This document shows positions 41,786-50,311 of a DNA stretch of 64,000 nucleotides, piece after piece. The DNA is from Mycolicibacterium porcinum (lineage in GTDB: Bacteria; Actinomycetota; Actinomycetes; Mycobacteriales; Mycobacteriaceae), in NCBI GenBank assembly GCA_002086835.1, contig MVIG01000007.1:124001-188000 (forward strand). The letters run 5' to 3'. The notes under the pieces were generated by a model that saw only the letters and a list, made by a program, of their open reading frames with translations, had not been told where the DNA came from and ran no database searches. The stretch's first letter is position 1. The number at the start of each line of letters is the position of its first letter. The translations under genes and the position numbers were made by a program.

Positions 41786-41837
41786 GGATCCACCTTTACG
41801 CTATGTCGTGTTTATGTAACGGTATCAGGACGGGTTT

Positions 41838-42707
41838 CTACTGCGGTTCGGGGACGTGGAAATGTTCGTCGCGCAGCCGGAACGCTTCCTTCGTGCCATG
41901 TTGAGCGCGGGTCTTGACGAAGTTGAACTCACCCGGCGAGAACTGCAGGTTGGTGCCGTAGGCGTGGAAGAGGTAGCTGGCCACCTCCTCGCCCTGATAG
42001 GCCTGACTCTGCTCGACCAGCCGGAATGCCTCCTTGGCGATCACCACGCCGTCGGCCGGCATCTTGGCCGCCTTGGCGGCCCAGTACTGCGCGCGGGCCG
42101 TCACCTGATCGGCGTCACACGTGTCGGTGAAGATGCCGAGGTGCTCGATCGAGCCGGCCTCGACGATGTCTCCCGTCAGCAGCATCCGCCGGGCCAGCAC
42201 AGGACCGAGGCGGTGGAAGAACATGTGCAGGCTGCCCAGCGCCGGACCGAGGAACCGGGTGGCCGGCATCCCGATCTTGGTATCGCGGGCGATCACCGAG
42301 ATATCCGTCATCAACGCCATCTCGAAGCCACCGCCGAGTGCGTAGCCACTGATCTCCCCCACGGTGACCTTCGGGAAACCCATGAAGTTGTGATAGAAGC
42401 CAAACGACTTGCGGTCCACGGTAAGTCGGCGTCGCTGGCTGGGACGTGACTTCTTCTGCGCTTCGGGCGCTTCTGCCCCATACCAACCGTAGGCGTTGTT
42501 CATGTCCGCCCCGGTGCTGAACACCCCCTCGGCGCCACGCAGTAGCACCACGGTGAGGTCGTCGTCATCGGCCACGATGTCGAGGTAGCGGGCGATCTCA
42601 TCGCGCATGGCCGCATCGTAGGAGTTGCGCTGCTTCGGATTGTTCAGCGTGATGGTGGCGATGCGGTGATCCGCATCGACCTCGAACAGCACCCGGTCAT
42701 CTGTCAC
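41838..42707 (-). CDS. Enoyl-CoA hydratase/isomerase-family (crotonase) protein
   Basis: 289 residues with a GTG at 42707 that overlaps the GntR gene by 11 bases. Motifs: TLNNPKQRNSYD, EGVFSTGADMNNAY, and EISGYALGGGFEMALMTD, in which the first catalytic Glu is kept (FEMAL). The second position (MPATRFLGPALGS) does not show the usual PE pair. The insert with KKSRPSQRRRLTVDRKSF is unusual. It is probably a hydratase or isomerase acting before the thiolase 40604-41785. It is translationally linked to GntR. Confidence 0.84.
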   Translation of the reverse strand: MTDDRVLFEVDADHRIATITLNNPKQRNSYDAAMRDEIARYLDIVADDDDLTVVLLRGAEGVFSTGADMNNAYGWYGAEAPEAQKKSRPSQRRRLTVDRKSFGFYHNFMGFPKVTVGEISGYALGGGFEMALMTDISVIARDTKIGMPATRFLGPALGSLHMFFHRLGPVLARRMLLTGDIVEAGSIEHLGIFTDTCDADQVTARAQYWAAKAAKMPADGVVIAKEAFRLVEQSQAYQGEEVASYLFHAYGTNLQFSPGEFNFVKTRAQHGTKEAFRLRDEHFHVPEPQ

Positions 42708-43470
42708 GCGAAATCAACCTCGCTTCAATGGTTTTGTCGTTGCCTGCGGCCAACGTGGTGCGCCGCGCGGCGGAGAGATGGTCGCCGGCGAGCCTGGTCG
42801 CCCGGGCGGTGTTGCCGTCGGCGATCGCGTCCACCAGGCGCTGGTGATCCCGCAGCGCGGCCCGCATGGTCGACGCCGACATCCCCGCCTCGCCTTCACC
42901 GGTCCACACCCCCGACTCGTGCGTCGACCAGATCAGTTCCAGCGAGCCGATCAGCAAGATCATCGGCTCATTGCCGCACCGGGACACCAGCGCCTCGTGG
43001 AATCGCCGGGCGTTGGGGACATACTGCGAGGCGTCGTCGAAGTTCGCTGTCTGACAGTCGATCTCCGCCTGAAGATAGGGCACCACCTCGGTGGCGCGGT
43101 CCGCGCGGGCGGCGCACATGCCCGCACAGATCGGCTCCAGGTGCAGCAGGGCCTCGCTGACATCCGCCGGCGTGGCGGAACGGGCCTGCAGCACCATGCC
43201 GATCATGTGGGCGGTGCGCTCCGCCGAGGGCATCTGCACCACCGCCCCGCCGACGTTTCCGCGGCGCACCGAGATCAGCCCGTCGGTCTCCAGCAGATGG
43301 ATCGCCTCACGCAACGAGGGCGGACTCACCCCGAACTCCTGGAACAGGCTCTCCTGCGTGGGCAGGATGTCCCCTTCGCGCAGCCGGCCGGACAGGATGT
43401 CGTCGCGCAGTTTGGACGCGACGATGTCGGCAACCCGGGGCTGCCGGATGCGCCGGGCGCGTCCTTCCAT
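42697..43470 (-). CDS. GntR-family regulator (FadR/FCD type)
   Basis: 257 residues. The ATG at 43470 (MEGRARRIRQPRVAD) has AAGGAAAGG upstream; the longer reading is intergenic. The winged helix-turn-helix is RDDILSGRLREGDILPTQES, then VSPPSLREAIHLLETDGLISV at about residues 20-75, followed by a helical FCD ligand domain with metal-type residues in NARRFHEAL and DHQRLVDAI. It is the first gene of a minus-strand operon with a crotonase and probably a thiolase. It faces the triple-crotonase operon. The palindrome 43491-43500 lies just upstream and may be its own operator. Confidence 0.9.
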   Translation of the reverse strand: MEGRARRIRQPRVADIVASKLRDDILSGRLREGDILPTQESLFQEFGVSPPSLREAIHLLETDGLISVRRGNVGGAVVQMPSAERTAHMIGMVLQARSATPADVSEALLHLEPICAGMCAARADRATEVVPYLQAEIDCQTANFDDASQYVPNARRFHEALVSRCGNEPMILLIGSLELIWSTHESGVWTGEGEAGMSASTMRAALRDHQRLVDAIADGNTARATRLAGDHLSAARRTTLAAGNDKTIEARLISRDR

Positions 43471-43490
43471 CGACGACCTTTCCTTGCTAA

Positions 43491-43500
43491 CTTGTACAAG
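43491..43500. promoter_or_regulatory. 10-bp palindrome CTTGTACAAG, candidate GntR operator
   Basis: A perfect palindrome 20 bases upstream of the GntR start. The TTGT/ACAA ends resemble FCD-type GntR half-sites, though the central spacing is shorter than the usual three bases. It is distinct from the neighbouring TetR-type site O13. Confidence 0.42.
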
Positions 43501-43516
43501 ATAGTAACCGCATCGC

Positions 43517-43537
43517 CTACTGTATGGGTAACTGTAT
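43517..43537. promoter_or_regulatory. Regulon operator O13 (GntR / triple-crotonase operon)
   Basis: CTACTGTAT, spacer GGG, TAACTGTAT; 12 of 16 positions match. It lies 24 bases before the GTG at 43562 and is the last copy found in the window. Confidence 0.62.
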
Positions 43538-43561
43538 GGATTGGGAAAGGCTGGAATCCAG

Positions 43562-44356
43562 GTGAGTGACGGTTCGGTGACCACGTCCCGCGCGGACTCA
43601 ACACTGCGCATCACCCTCGACCGGCCGTCGCGGCGTAACTCGTTGAGCCACCAGATGATCGACGATCTGGTCGACGTCCTGACCGCCGCCGCCTATGACG
43701 ACTCGCTGCGGGCCATCGCCCTCACCGGGACCGGTGAGGACTTCTGCACCGGGGCCGACTGGGTCGCCACCAACGATTCAGGCCGACGCCCGCGTACCGG
43801 CGACCTGGTGCGGCGGATCCCGTACACCGCACACCGCGTCATCGAACTCGTCAGCACCATCCAGCTGCCGGTGGTGTGCGCAGTCCGGGGCTGGGCGGTG
43901 GGACTGGGCTGCAACCTCGCCCTCGCCGCCGACTTCACCATCGCCGACAGCGGGGCGACATTCTGGGAGCCGTTCATGAGCCGCGGGTTCACCCCCGACT
44001 CCGGAGCGACCTGGCTGCTGCCCCGCCTGGCCGGGGTGGCCCGGGCCAAGCGGATGCTGCTGCTCGGCGAGAAGGTCACCGGATCCCAGGCTGTCGACTG
44101 GGGGCTGATCCACGATGCGGTTGCCGCAGACGAAGTGGACACCGCGGTCGACTCGCTGCTGGCGCGGCTGGCCGCCGGACCGACCGTCGCGATCGGGCTG
44201 GCCAAACAGGCCATCGCCTACGGCCAGCACGCCACCCTGTCGCAATCCCTCAACCAGGAGCTGTCCAATCTGGAACTCTCCTGCCGCACCGCCGATTTCA
44301 AAGAGGGCCTGGCCGCGTTCCGCGAACGCCGCGACCCGGACTTCCAAGGCCGTTGA
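43562..44356 (+). CDS. Crotonase-family protein, first of three in tandem
   Basis: 264 residues from the GTG at 43562 (VSDGSVTTSRADS). It has GEDFCTGADWVAT and VRGWAVGLGCNLALAADF. The first catalytic Glu of hydratases is Asn here (GCNLAL); in the second region FTPDSGATW supplies Asp. This looks like a crotonase with altered chemistry. It starts an operon of seven genes (three crotonases, three ligases, one LLM enzyme) behind operator O13. Confidence 0.85.
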   Translation: MSDGSVTTSRADSTLRITLDRPSRRNSLSHQMIDDLVDVLTAAAYDDSLRAIALTGTGEDFCTGADWVATNDSGRRPRTGDLVRRIPYTAHRVIELVSTIQLPVVCAVRGWAVGLGCNLALAADFTIADSGATFWEPFMSRGFTPDSGATWLLPRLAGVARAKRMLLLGEKVTGSQAVDWGLIHDAVAADEVDTAVDSLLARLAAGPTVAIGLAKQAIAYGQHATLSQSLNQELSNLELSCRTADFKEGLAAFRERRDPDFQGR

Positions 44357-44365
44357 AAGGTATCC

Positions 44366-45166
44366 ATGTACGACACCATCAAGTACGAGGTGGACGGCCA
44401 CAAGGCCACCATCACGTTGAACCGGCCCGACGCGCTCAATGCGCTGTCGCCACACATGATCACCGAGTTGCGGGCCGCCTACGCCGCAGCGGAGAACGAC
44501 GACAACGTCTGGCTGATGATCGTCACCGCCACCGGCCGGGCGTTCTGCACCGGCGCCGACGTCAAGGAAATCCCCGGCGACGGAAAGGTCGTCAACGAGC
44601 GGCCCTACCTGTCCACCTACGAACAGTGGGAGGCTCCGCAGGAGGGCACCCCGCCGTTCCGCAGCATGGCCAAGCCCGTCGTGGTGGCGATCAACGGAAT
44701 CTGTTGCGGCGCCGGCCTGGACTGGGTCACCACCGGTGACATCGTGATCGCCTCGGACCAGGCGACGTTCTTCGACCCGCATGTCAGCATCGGCCTGGTG
44801 GCCGCCCGCGAGATGGTGAGATTGGCCCGCGCACTCCCCCGATCAGTGGCATTGCGCATGGCGTTGACGGGCAAGCACGAACGCATGACGGTCGAGCGCG
44901 CCTACGAGCTCGGGCTGATCACCGAGATCGTCGAGCACGACAAGCTGTTGGAGCGGGCCCACGAGATCGCCGACACCGTGTGTCTCAACGCCCCACTGGC
45001 GGTCCGCGGAACCCGACTGGCCATTCACAAGACGCTCGATCTGCCGTTGCACGAGGCCGAGATCCTGGCCGAGACGTTCCGTGAGCGGGTGGTCCGTACC
45101 GAGGATGCGCTCGAAGGACCACGGGCGTTCGTGGAGAAGCGCAAGCCCAACTGGCAGGCTCGGTAA
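44366..45166 (+). CDS. Crotonase-family protein, second of three in tandem
   Basis: 266 residues, ATG at 44366. Motifs: TLNRPDALNALSPHM, GRAFCTGADVKEIPG and INGICCGAGLDWVTTGDI. The first Glu position is Asp (GLDWVT) and the second region reads VSIGLVAAREM, which has a Glu a few residues late. The IASDQATFFDPHVS stretch is shared with the next gene product, so the second and third crotonases are closer to each other than to the first. Nine bases separate it from the previous stop; its stop overlaps the next start (TAATG). Confidence 0.86.
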   Translation: MYDTIKYEVDGHKATITLNRPDALNALSPHMITELRAAYAAAENDDNVWLMIVTATGRAFCTGADVKEIPGDGKVVNERPYLSTYEQWEAPQEGTPPFRSMAKPVVVAINGICCGAGLDWVTTGDIVIASDQATFFDPHVSIGLVAAREMVRLARALPRSVALRMALTGKHERMTVERAYELGLITEIVEHDKLLERAHEIADTVCLNAPLAVRGTRLAIHKTLDLPLHEAEILAETFRERVVRTEDALEGPRAFVEKRKPNWQAR

Positions 45167-45939
45167 TGGAAACGATCCTGCTGGAGTTCGACGATGAATC
45201 ACGGGTGGCCACCCTCACCCTCAACCGCCCCGAAGCGCTCAACTCGTTCAACCGCGCCATGTGCAATGAGATGCGCGATGCCTGGCGCGCCATCAAAGAG
45301 GACGAGGGCATCAACGCCGTGGTGCTGAGGGCGGCCGGTGACCGCGCGTTCAGCGCCGGGTTGGATGTGAAGTCCAGTTACGGGCAGCCCGAGATCGTGT
45401 GGAACCACGAGGACCCGGGCGAACTGCTGAGCCCGAAGTGGCAGAAGATGTGGAAGCCCGTGGTGTGTGCGGTGCAGGGTATGTGCACCGCCGGCGCACT
45501 GTACTTCGTCAACGAATCCGACGTGGTGATCTGCTCACCGGAGGCCACGTTCTTCGATTCCCACGTCAGCGCCGGTTTGGTATCAGCGTTGGAACCGATC
45601 GGCCTGATGCGCCGGGTCGGGCTCGGCGACACCCTGCGGATGGCGTTGATGGGCAACGATGAACGTGTCGGTGCCGAGACCGCACTGCGGATCGGACTGG
45701 TCACAGAAGTGGTGGACAGCGACCAGTTGTGGGACCGGGCGAACGACATCGCGGTGACCATCGCCGCGAAACCACCGACGGCAACCCAGGGCACCGTGAA
45801 GGCGATCTGGGAGTCCCTGGACAAGCCGTATCGCGCCGCGATGGACCAGGGCCTCATCTACACCCGGCTCGGCAACCCGATCGCCAAGGCCGAACTGGCC
45901 CAGCGTGCTCTGCCCAAGACAACACCTCGGATCCGCTGA
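45166..45939 (+). CDS. Crotonase-family protein, third of three in tandem
   Basis: 257 residues; the ATG at 45166 overlaps the previous stop. Motifs: TLNRPEALNSFNRAM, DRAFSAGLDVKSS and GMCTAGALYFVNESDV. The first Glu position is Tyr (ALYFVN). The second region is VSAGLVSALEPIGL. The lack of the standard Glu pair in all three tandem paralogues suggests they form a mixed complex or catalyse related but non-hydratase reactions. Its stop overlaps the start of the first ligase (TGATG). Confidence 0.85.
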   Translation: METILLEFDDESRVATLTLNRPEALNSFNRAMCNEMRDAWRAIKEDEGINAVVLRAAGDRAFSAGLDVKSSYGQPEIVWNHEDPGELLSPKWQKMWKPVVCAVQGMCTAGALYFVNESDVVICSPEATFFDSHVSAGLVSALEPIGLMRRVGLGDTLRMALMGNDERVGAETALRIGLVTEVVDSDQLWDRANDIAVTIAAKPPTATQGTVKAIWESLDKPYRAAMDQGLIYTRLGNPIAKAELAQRALPKTTPRIR

Positions 45940-47387
45940 TGGCGCACCCGCTTTCTCAGCGCATCGATGGCGTACTCGATCTGGACCCGACCGCGAACGC
46001 GATCCAGTACGACGGCCGGTGGCACACCTGGGGTCAGGTCGCGGCATTGGCGCGACGCATCGGCGCGGTGACTTCCGGCAGCCGGGTCGGCATCATGCTG
46101 CGCAATCAGCCCGCCCACGTGGCGGCGCTGCTCGGTGTGCTGGCGGCCGGCGGCACCGTCGTCGTGATCAACCCCTCCCGCGGGGACGAGCGCACCCGCG
46201 CCGACATCAAGTCCCTGGCCTTGCCGGTACTCATCGGCCTGGCCGAGGATATCGCCGCACTGGCGTCGCCGACACCCTCGACGACGACCGTGACGATCCG
46301 CGACCTCGACACCGAGCCCGAGTTGGCTCCCGCCGCCCGGCCATCGGAGGATGCCGGAAGACCGGGCGTCGCGGTGTGGATGCTGACCAGCGGTACCACC
46401 GGGCCACCCAAACGGGTGGACCTGACGTACGACATGCTGGCCCGCAGCGTCATGGGCCGCGATCCCGAAAACTCCCCGGCACCAGCCGAACTGCGCCGTG
46501 GGGTGGCGATCGTGAACTCCCCGCTGGTGCACGTCGGCGGCGTGTTCCGGGTGTTGTTGTGCATCGCCGAGGCGCGCCCGTTCGTGCTGCTGCCCAAGTT
46601 CGACCTGACCCGCTGGGCCGACGCCGTGCGCGAACACCAGCCACGCGCGGTGTCACTGGTCCCGGCCGCCCTGCGCATGGTGCTGCACTCCGACCTCACC
46701 CGCGACGATCTCGCCGGCGTCCGTGCAGTCACCTCCGGCACCGCGCCACTGTCCGCTGACGATGCCGACGCCTTCACCGAGAAGTTCGGCATCCCGGTAC
46801 TCACGTCCTATGCCGCGACCGAATTCGGCGGTGGGGTGGCCAGCTGGACGCTGGCCGATCACCAGCGATACTGGAAAGCCAAGCGAGGCAGTGTGGGCCG
46901 GGCCAACCCCGGGGCCCAGCTGCGGGTGGTCGATGAGGACGGCCATGTGCTGGGCCCGGACACGAAAGGACTGCTGGAGGTCAAGCCGGCACAGTTCGAT
47001 GCCGGTGCGGACTGGCTGCGCACCACCGACCTGGCGCGCATCGATGCCGACGGGTTCGTCTGGATCCTCGGCCGCGCCGACCAGGCCATCATCCGTGGTG
47101 GATTCAAGGTGATGCCCGACGATGTCCGCACCGCTCTCGAGAGCCACCCGGCGGTGCGCGGTGCGGCCGTGATCGGCATGCCCGATGAGCGACTGGGTGA
47201 GACGCCGGTGGCGATGGTCGAACTGCACGGCACCGCCACTGTCGACGGTCTGCTCGAGTATCTGGGTGGCCGGCTGGCCCGCTACGAGATCCCCACCGAC
47301 ATCTCCCTGGTCGAGACGATTCCGCGAACACCTTCGGGCAAGGCCGATCTCGGCGCGGTACGGGACCATTTCGCCTCACGTGTCTGA
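45939..47387 (+). CDS. AMP-dependent synthetase/ligase, first of three in tandem
   Basis: 482 residues from the ATG at 45939 (MAHPLSQRIDGVLDLDP). Motifs: MLTSGTTGPPKRVDLTYDML (P-loop), SYAATEFGGGVASW, TTDLARIDADGFVWILGRAD, RGGFKVMPDDV and the Lys in TPSGKADLGAV. Its LTSGTTGPPKR and ATEFGG segments are very like the ligase at 58326-59804, marking a shared subfamily. It probably activates an organic acid with CoA. It overlaps the next ligase by 8 bases. Confidence 0.88.
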   Translation: MAHPLSQRIDGVLDLDPTANAIQYDGRWHTWGQVAALARRIGAVTSGSRVGIMLRNQPAHVAALLGVLAAGGTVVVINPSRGDERTRADIKSLALPVLIGLAEDIAALASPTPSTTTVTIRDLDTEPELAPAARPSEDAGRPGVAVWMLTSGTTGPPKRVDLTYDMLARSVMGRDPENSPAPAELRRGVAIVNSPLVHVGGVFRVLLCIAEARPFVLLPKFDLTRWADAVREHQPRAVSLVPAALRMVLHSDLTRDDLAGVRAVTSGTAPLSADDADAFTEKFGIPVLTSYAATEFGGGVASWTLADHQRYWKAKRGSVGRANPGAQLRVVDEDGHVLGPDTKGLLEVKPAQFDAGADWLRTTDLARIDADGFVWILGRADQAIIRGGFKVMPDDVRTALESHPAVRGAAVIGMPDERLGETPVAMVELHGTATVDGLLEYLGGRLARYEIPTDISLVETIPRTPSGKADLGAVRDHFASRV

Positions 47388-48816
47388 CACCGTTACGGGA
47401 CTGCTGCGCGGGTGTACCGATCGCCCGCTGTTGATCTGTGACGACCAGCGGATCAGCTACCGCGAGGCGCAGCGTCGCTCCGCCGAGGTGGCCTGCGGCC
47501 TGCTCGCACTCGGGGCAGGCAAGGGCACCCACGTGGGGCTGCTCTATCCGAACGGTGTCGACTTCGTGGTGGGGATGTTGGCGACAGCCCGCATCGGTGC
47601 GGTTGTGGTGCCGTACTCCACCTTCCTGACCACGACCGAGCTTCGGACCCAGCTGCGCGACAGCGATACCGAGATCCTGTTGTCGGCGCGCGGTTTCCGC
47701 AATCACGACTATGAGCAACGGCTGGCGGGTGTCGACACTCCGTGCCTGCGGCACGTGCTGTTCGATCTGCCCCGCGCTGACGACCCGAGGCTGTCCGGAT
47801 TCGAAGACGATCTGGATGGCTGCGATCCGCTGGCGATCATCTACACCTCAGGATCCACCGGCTCCCCCAAAGGCGTGGTCCACACGCACGCCTCTCTGAT
47901 CGGACATCAGCGCAATCTCAACCAGATCCGCGGGCTCACGGCAGCCGACCGACTGTTCTGCAATTCGCCGTTCTTCTGGATCGGCGGTTTCGGGTTCGGG
48001 TTGCTGGCCACGATGGTGGCCGGGGCGACCCTGATCTGTTCGAACTCGTCCGATCCGGGCGCCACCCTCGACTTGATCGAGGCCGAGAAACCCACCATCA
48101 CCAACGGGTTCGTCGCCGGCATCGCCCACCTGACACGTCACCCCAGCTATCCGGACCGCCAGTTCTCGGCGCGGCAGGGCAACCTCTACCCCGTGATGGC
48201 ACCGGACTGCCGGCCGGCGGACCAGGAACTCCGGCACAACATGCTGGGGATGACCGAAACCGGAAGCGTGGTGCTGATCGACGCCGACGACGGTGATCAG
48301 CCCGAGCAGCGTCGCGGCAGTTATGGCCGGCCCGCACCAGGATTCGAGACGAAGGTGCTGGCCTCGGGCGAACTATGCGTGCGCGGGCCGTATCTCATGC
48401 AGGGCTACTACGGGCACAACCGCGAGGACTGTTTCGACGATGACGGCTGGTTTCACACCGGTGATCTGGTGCGTGTCGACGACGACGGCTACTTCTATTT
48501 CCTCGGCCGGGCGGGCGCGATGATCAAGACCGCCGGAGCCAACGTCACCCCCGACGAGGTCGAGAAAGCGCTGGCGACACTGGGCATCTCCGCGCACGTG
48601 CTCGGCTTGCCCGACCCAGTTCGCGGGCAGCTCGTGGCGGCGGTCATCGTCTCCGATGACCCCGTCGACATCGAGGCGGTGCGGGACCGGCTGCGCCGCA
48701 TGGTGTCGGCTTACAAGGTGCCGCGGGCATTCACCGTGTGCCGCCCGGCCGACCTGCCGACGCTCTCCAGCGGCAAGCTCGACATGTCCGGTCTACGCGA
48801 ACTGTTCGATGACTGA
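47380..48816 (+). CDS. AMP-dependent synthetase/ligase, second of three in tandem
   Basis: 478 residues with the GTG at 47380 inside the end of the previous gene. Motifs: IIYTSGSTGSPKGVVHTHAS, LGMTETGSVVL, GDLVRVDDDGYFYFLGRAG, TAGANVTPDEVEKAL and SSGKLDMSGL at the adenylation Lys. The region NSPFFWIGGFGFGLLA is shared with the following ligase, so these two are recent paralogues. A CoA-ligase role is most likely. It overlaps the next gene by 8 bases. Confidence 0.88.
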   Translation: MSDTVTGLLRGCTDRPLLICDDQRISYREAQRRSAEVACGLLALGAGKGTHVGLLYPNGVDFVVGMLATARIGAVVVPYSTFLTTTELRTQLRDSDTEILLSARGFRNHDYEQRLAGVDTPCLRHVLFDLPRADDPRLSGFEDDLDGCDPLAIIYTSGSTGSPKGVVHTHASLIGHQRNLNQIRGLTAADRLFCNSPFFWIGGFGFGLLATMVAGATLICSNSSDPGATLDLIEAEKPTITNGFVAGIAHLTRHPSYPDRQFSARQGNLYPVMAPDCRPADQELRHNMLGMTETGSVVLIDADDGDQPEQRRGSYGRPAPGFETKVLASGELCVRGPYLMQGYYGHNREDCFDDDGWFHTGDLVRVDDDGYFYFLGRAGAMIKTAGANVTPDEVEKALATLGISAHVLGLPDPVRGQLVAAVIVSDDPVDIEAVRDRLRRMVSAYKVPRAFTVCRPADLPTLSSGKLDMSGLRELFDD

Positions 48817-50311
48817 CACAATCGACACCCTGGTACGCGTGCGTTCGTCGTCCACGAAGTGGGCGGTGGTGGACCCGGTCACGCGGGTCTCCTACGCCGA
48901 ACTTGATTCCGGCACTGCCGAACTGGCCGCCGGGCTCGTGGCTGCAGGCGTGACCAAGGGTTCCCGGGTGGGGCTCCTCATGCCCAACGGGGTGGACTGG
49001 GTGCGGATCGCCATCGCACTGACGCGGATCGGCGCTGTTCTGGTTCCGCTGAGCACACTGCTGCGCCCGGGTGAGCTGGCCGCGCAGTTGCGGACGGCAT
49101 CTGTGCAGTTCCTCATCTCGGTCGAGGAATTCCGCGGGCATCGATACCCGGTGGACCGGGATCAGCTACCCGCACTGCGCGCCGTGTGGACCACCGAGGA
49201 AGCGCTTGGGTTCAGCGGGTCGGCCGGAACCGCCGCCGCGCTGGCCGCCTGCGTACGCGAAAGCGACCCGATGGTCATCATGTTCACCTCGGGAAGCAGC
49301 GGGCCACCGAAGGGGACCATCCATTCGCACCGAAACGCTCTGGGTGCCGTGCGCTCTGGGCTCGAGGCGCGATGCATCACCGGTGAGACCCGGCTGTACC
49401 TGCCCATGCCGTTCTTCTGGGTGGGCGGCTTCGGTGCGGGCATCCTGTCAGCCCTGCTGGCCGGAGCCACGCTGGTGACCGAACCTGTCCCCCGCCCCGA
49501 CTCCACCCTCGAACTCCTCGAACGCGAACGCGTCACGCTGTTCCGTGGCTGGCCTGAACAAGCCGAGGCGCTGGCGCGCCACGCCGGCGCCGTGGATCTC
49601 AGCGCGCTGCAACCGGGAAGCCTCGAAGCCCTCTTGCCGGACCGGATGCGGTCACGGCCAGGGGCGCGTGCTTCGCTGTTCGGGATGACCGAATCGTTCG
49701 GTCCCTACTGCGGATTCCGAGCTGACACCGACCTGCCGGAATCGGCATGGGGCAGCTGCGGTCAGCCGTTCGACGGGATGGACGTGCGCATCGTCGACCC
49801 AGAATCCGGCGTGCCGCTGCCCCGCGGTGAAACCGGGGCGATCCAGATCCGCGGGCCACACGTGATGCGGGGTATCTGCCGACGCAGCCGAGAAGACGTC
49901 TTCACCCCCGACGGCTACTACCCGACCGGCGACCTCGGCTATCTGGATACTGACGGATTCCTGTTCTACCGTGGCAGATCCGACGACATGTTCAAGGTCC
50001 GCGGTGCGACGGTGTATCCGAGCGAGGTGGCCCGGGCGCTGCGGTCCGTGCCCGGGGTCCGCGCGGCCTTCGTGGTCAACGTCTCTGACGGCCAAGCCAA
50101 TCGGGTGGGCGCGGTGGTGGTCGCGGACGGGTTGACGGAAGAGGCGCTGCGCTCGGCCACTCGGGCCGCCCTCAGCTCGTTCAAGGTGCCCACGCTGTGG
50201 CTGCTGCTCGGCGACGAGGATGCCGTCCCGCGCGGGGCTACCGGGAAAGTCGACAACACCGCATTACGGGCCATGCTGGAGAAGATCCACGCAAAGGAGG
50301 CAACGTCGTGA
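48809..50311 (+). CDS. AMP-dependent synthetase/ligase, third of three in tandem
   Basis: 500 residues from the ATG at 48809. Motifs: IMFTSGSSGPPKGTIHSHRN, LFGMTESFGPYCGF, PTGDLGYLDTDGFLFYRGRS, VRGATVYPSEVARAL and ATGKVDNTAL with the Lys. It shares PFFWVGGFGAGILSAL with the second ligase. It is the last ligase before the LLM gene, whose GTG overlaps its stop; AAGGAGG lies near its end. Confidence 0.88.
   Translation: MTDTIDTLVRVRSSSTKWAVVDPVTRVSYAELDSGTAELAAGLVAAGVTKGSRVGLLMPNGVDWVRIAIALTRIGAVLVPLSTLLRPGELAAQLRTASVQFLISVEEFRGHRYPVDRDQLPALRAVWTTEEALGFSGSAGTAAALAACVRESDPMVIMFTSGSSGPPKGTIHSHRNALGAVRSGLEARCITGETRLYLPMPFFWVGGFGAGILSALLAGATLVTEPVPRPDSTLELLERERVTLFRGWPEQAEALARHAGAVDLSALQPGSLEALLPDRMRSRPGARASLFGMTESFGPYCGFRADTDLPESAWGSCGQPFDGMDVRIVDPESGVPLPRGETGAIQIRGPHVMRGICRRSREDVFTPDGYYPTGDLGYLDTDGFLFYRGRSDDMFKVRGATVYPSEVARALRSVPGVRAAFVVNVSDGQANRVGAVVVADGLTEEALRSATRAALSSFKVPTLWLLLGDEDAVPRGATGKVDNTALRAMLEKIHAKEATS

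Noticed and set aside
41799..41835. Possible operator between crotonase 41838-42707 and thiolase 40604-41785
   Set aside because: Only single degenerate half-sites (TTTATGTAA, TAACGGTAT) occur; neither has a second half-site at 12-bp spacing.
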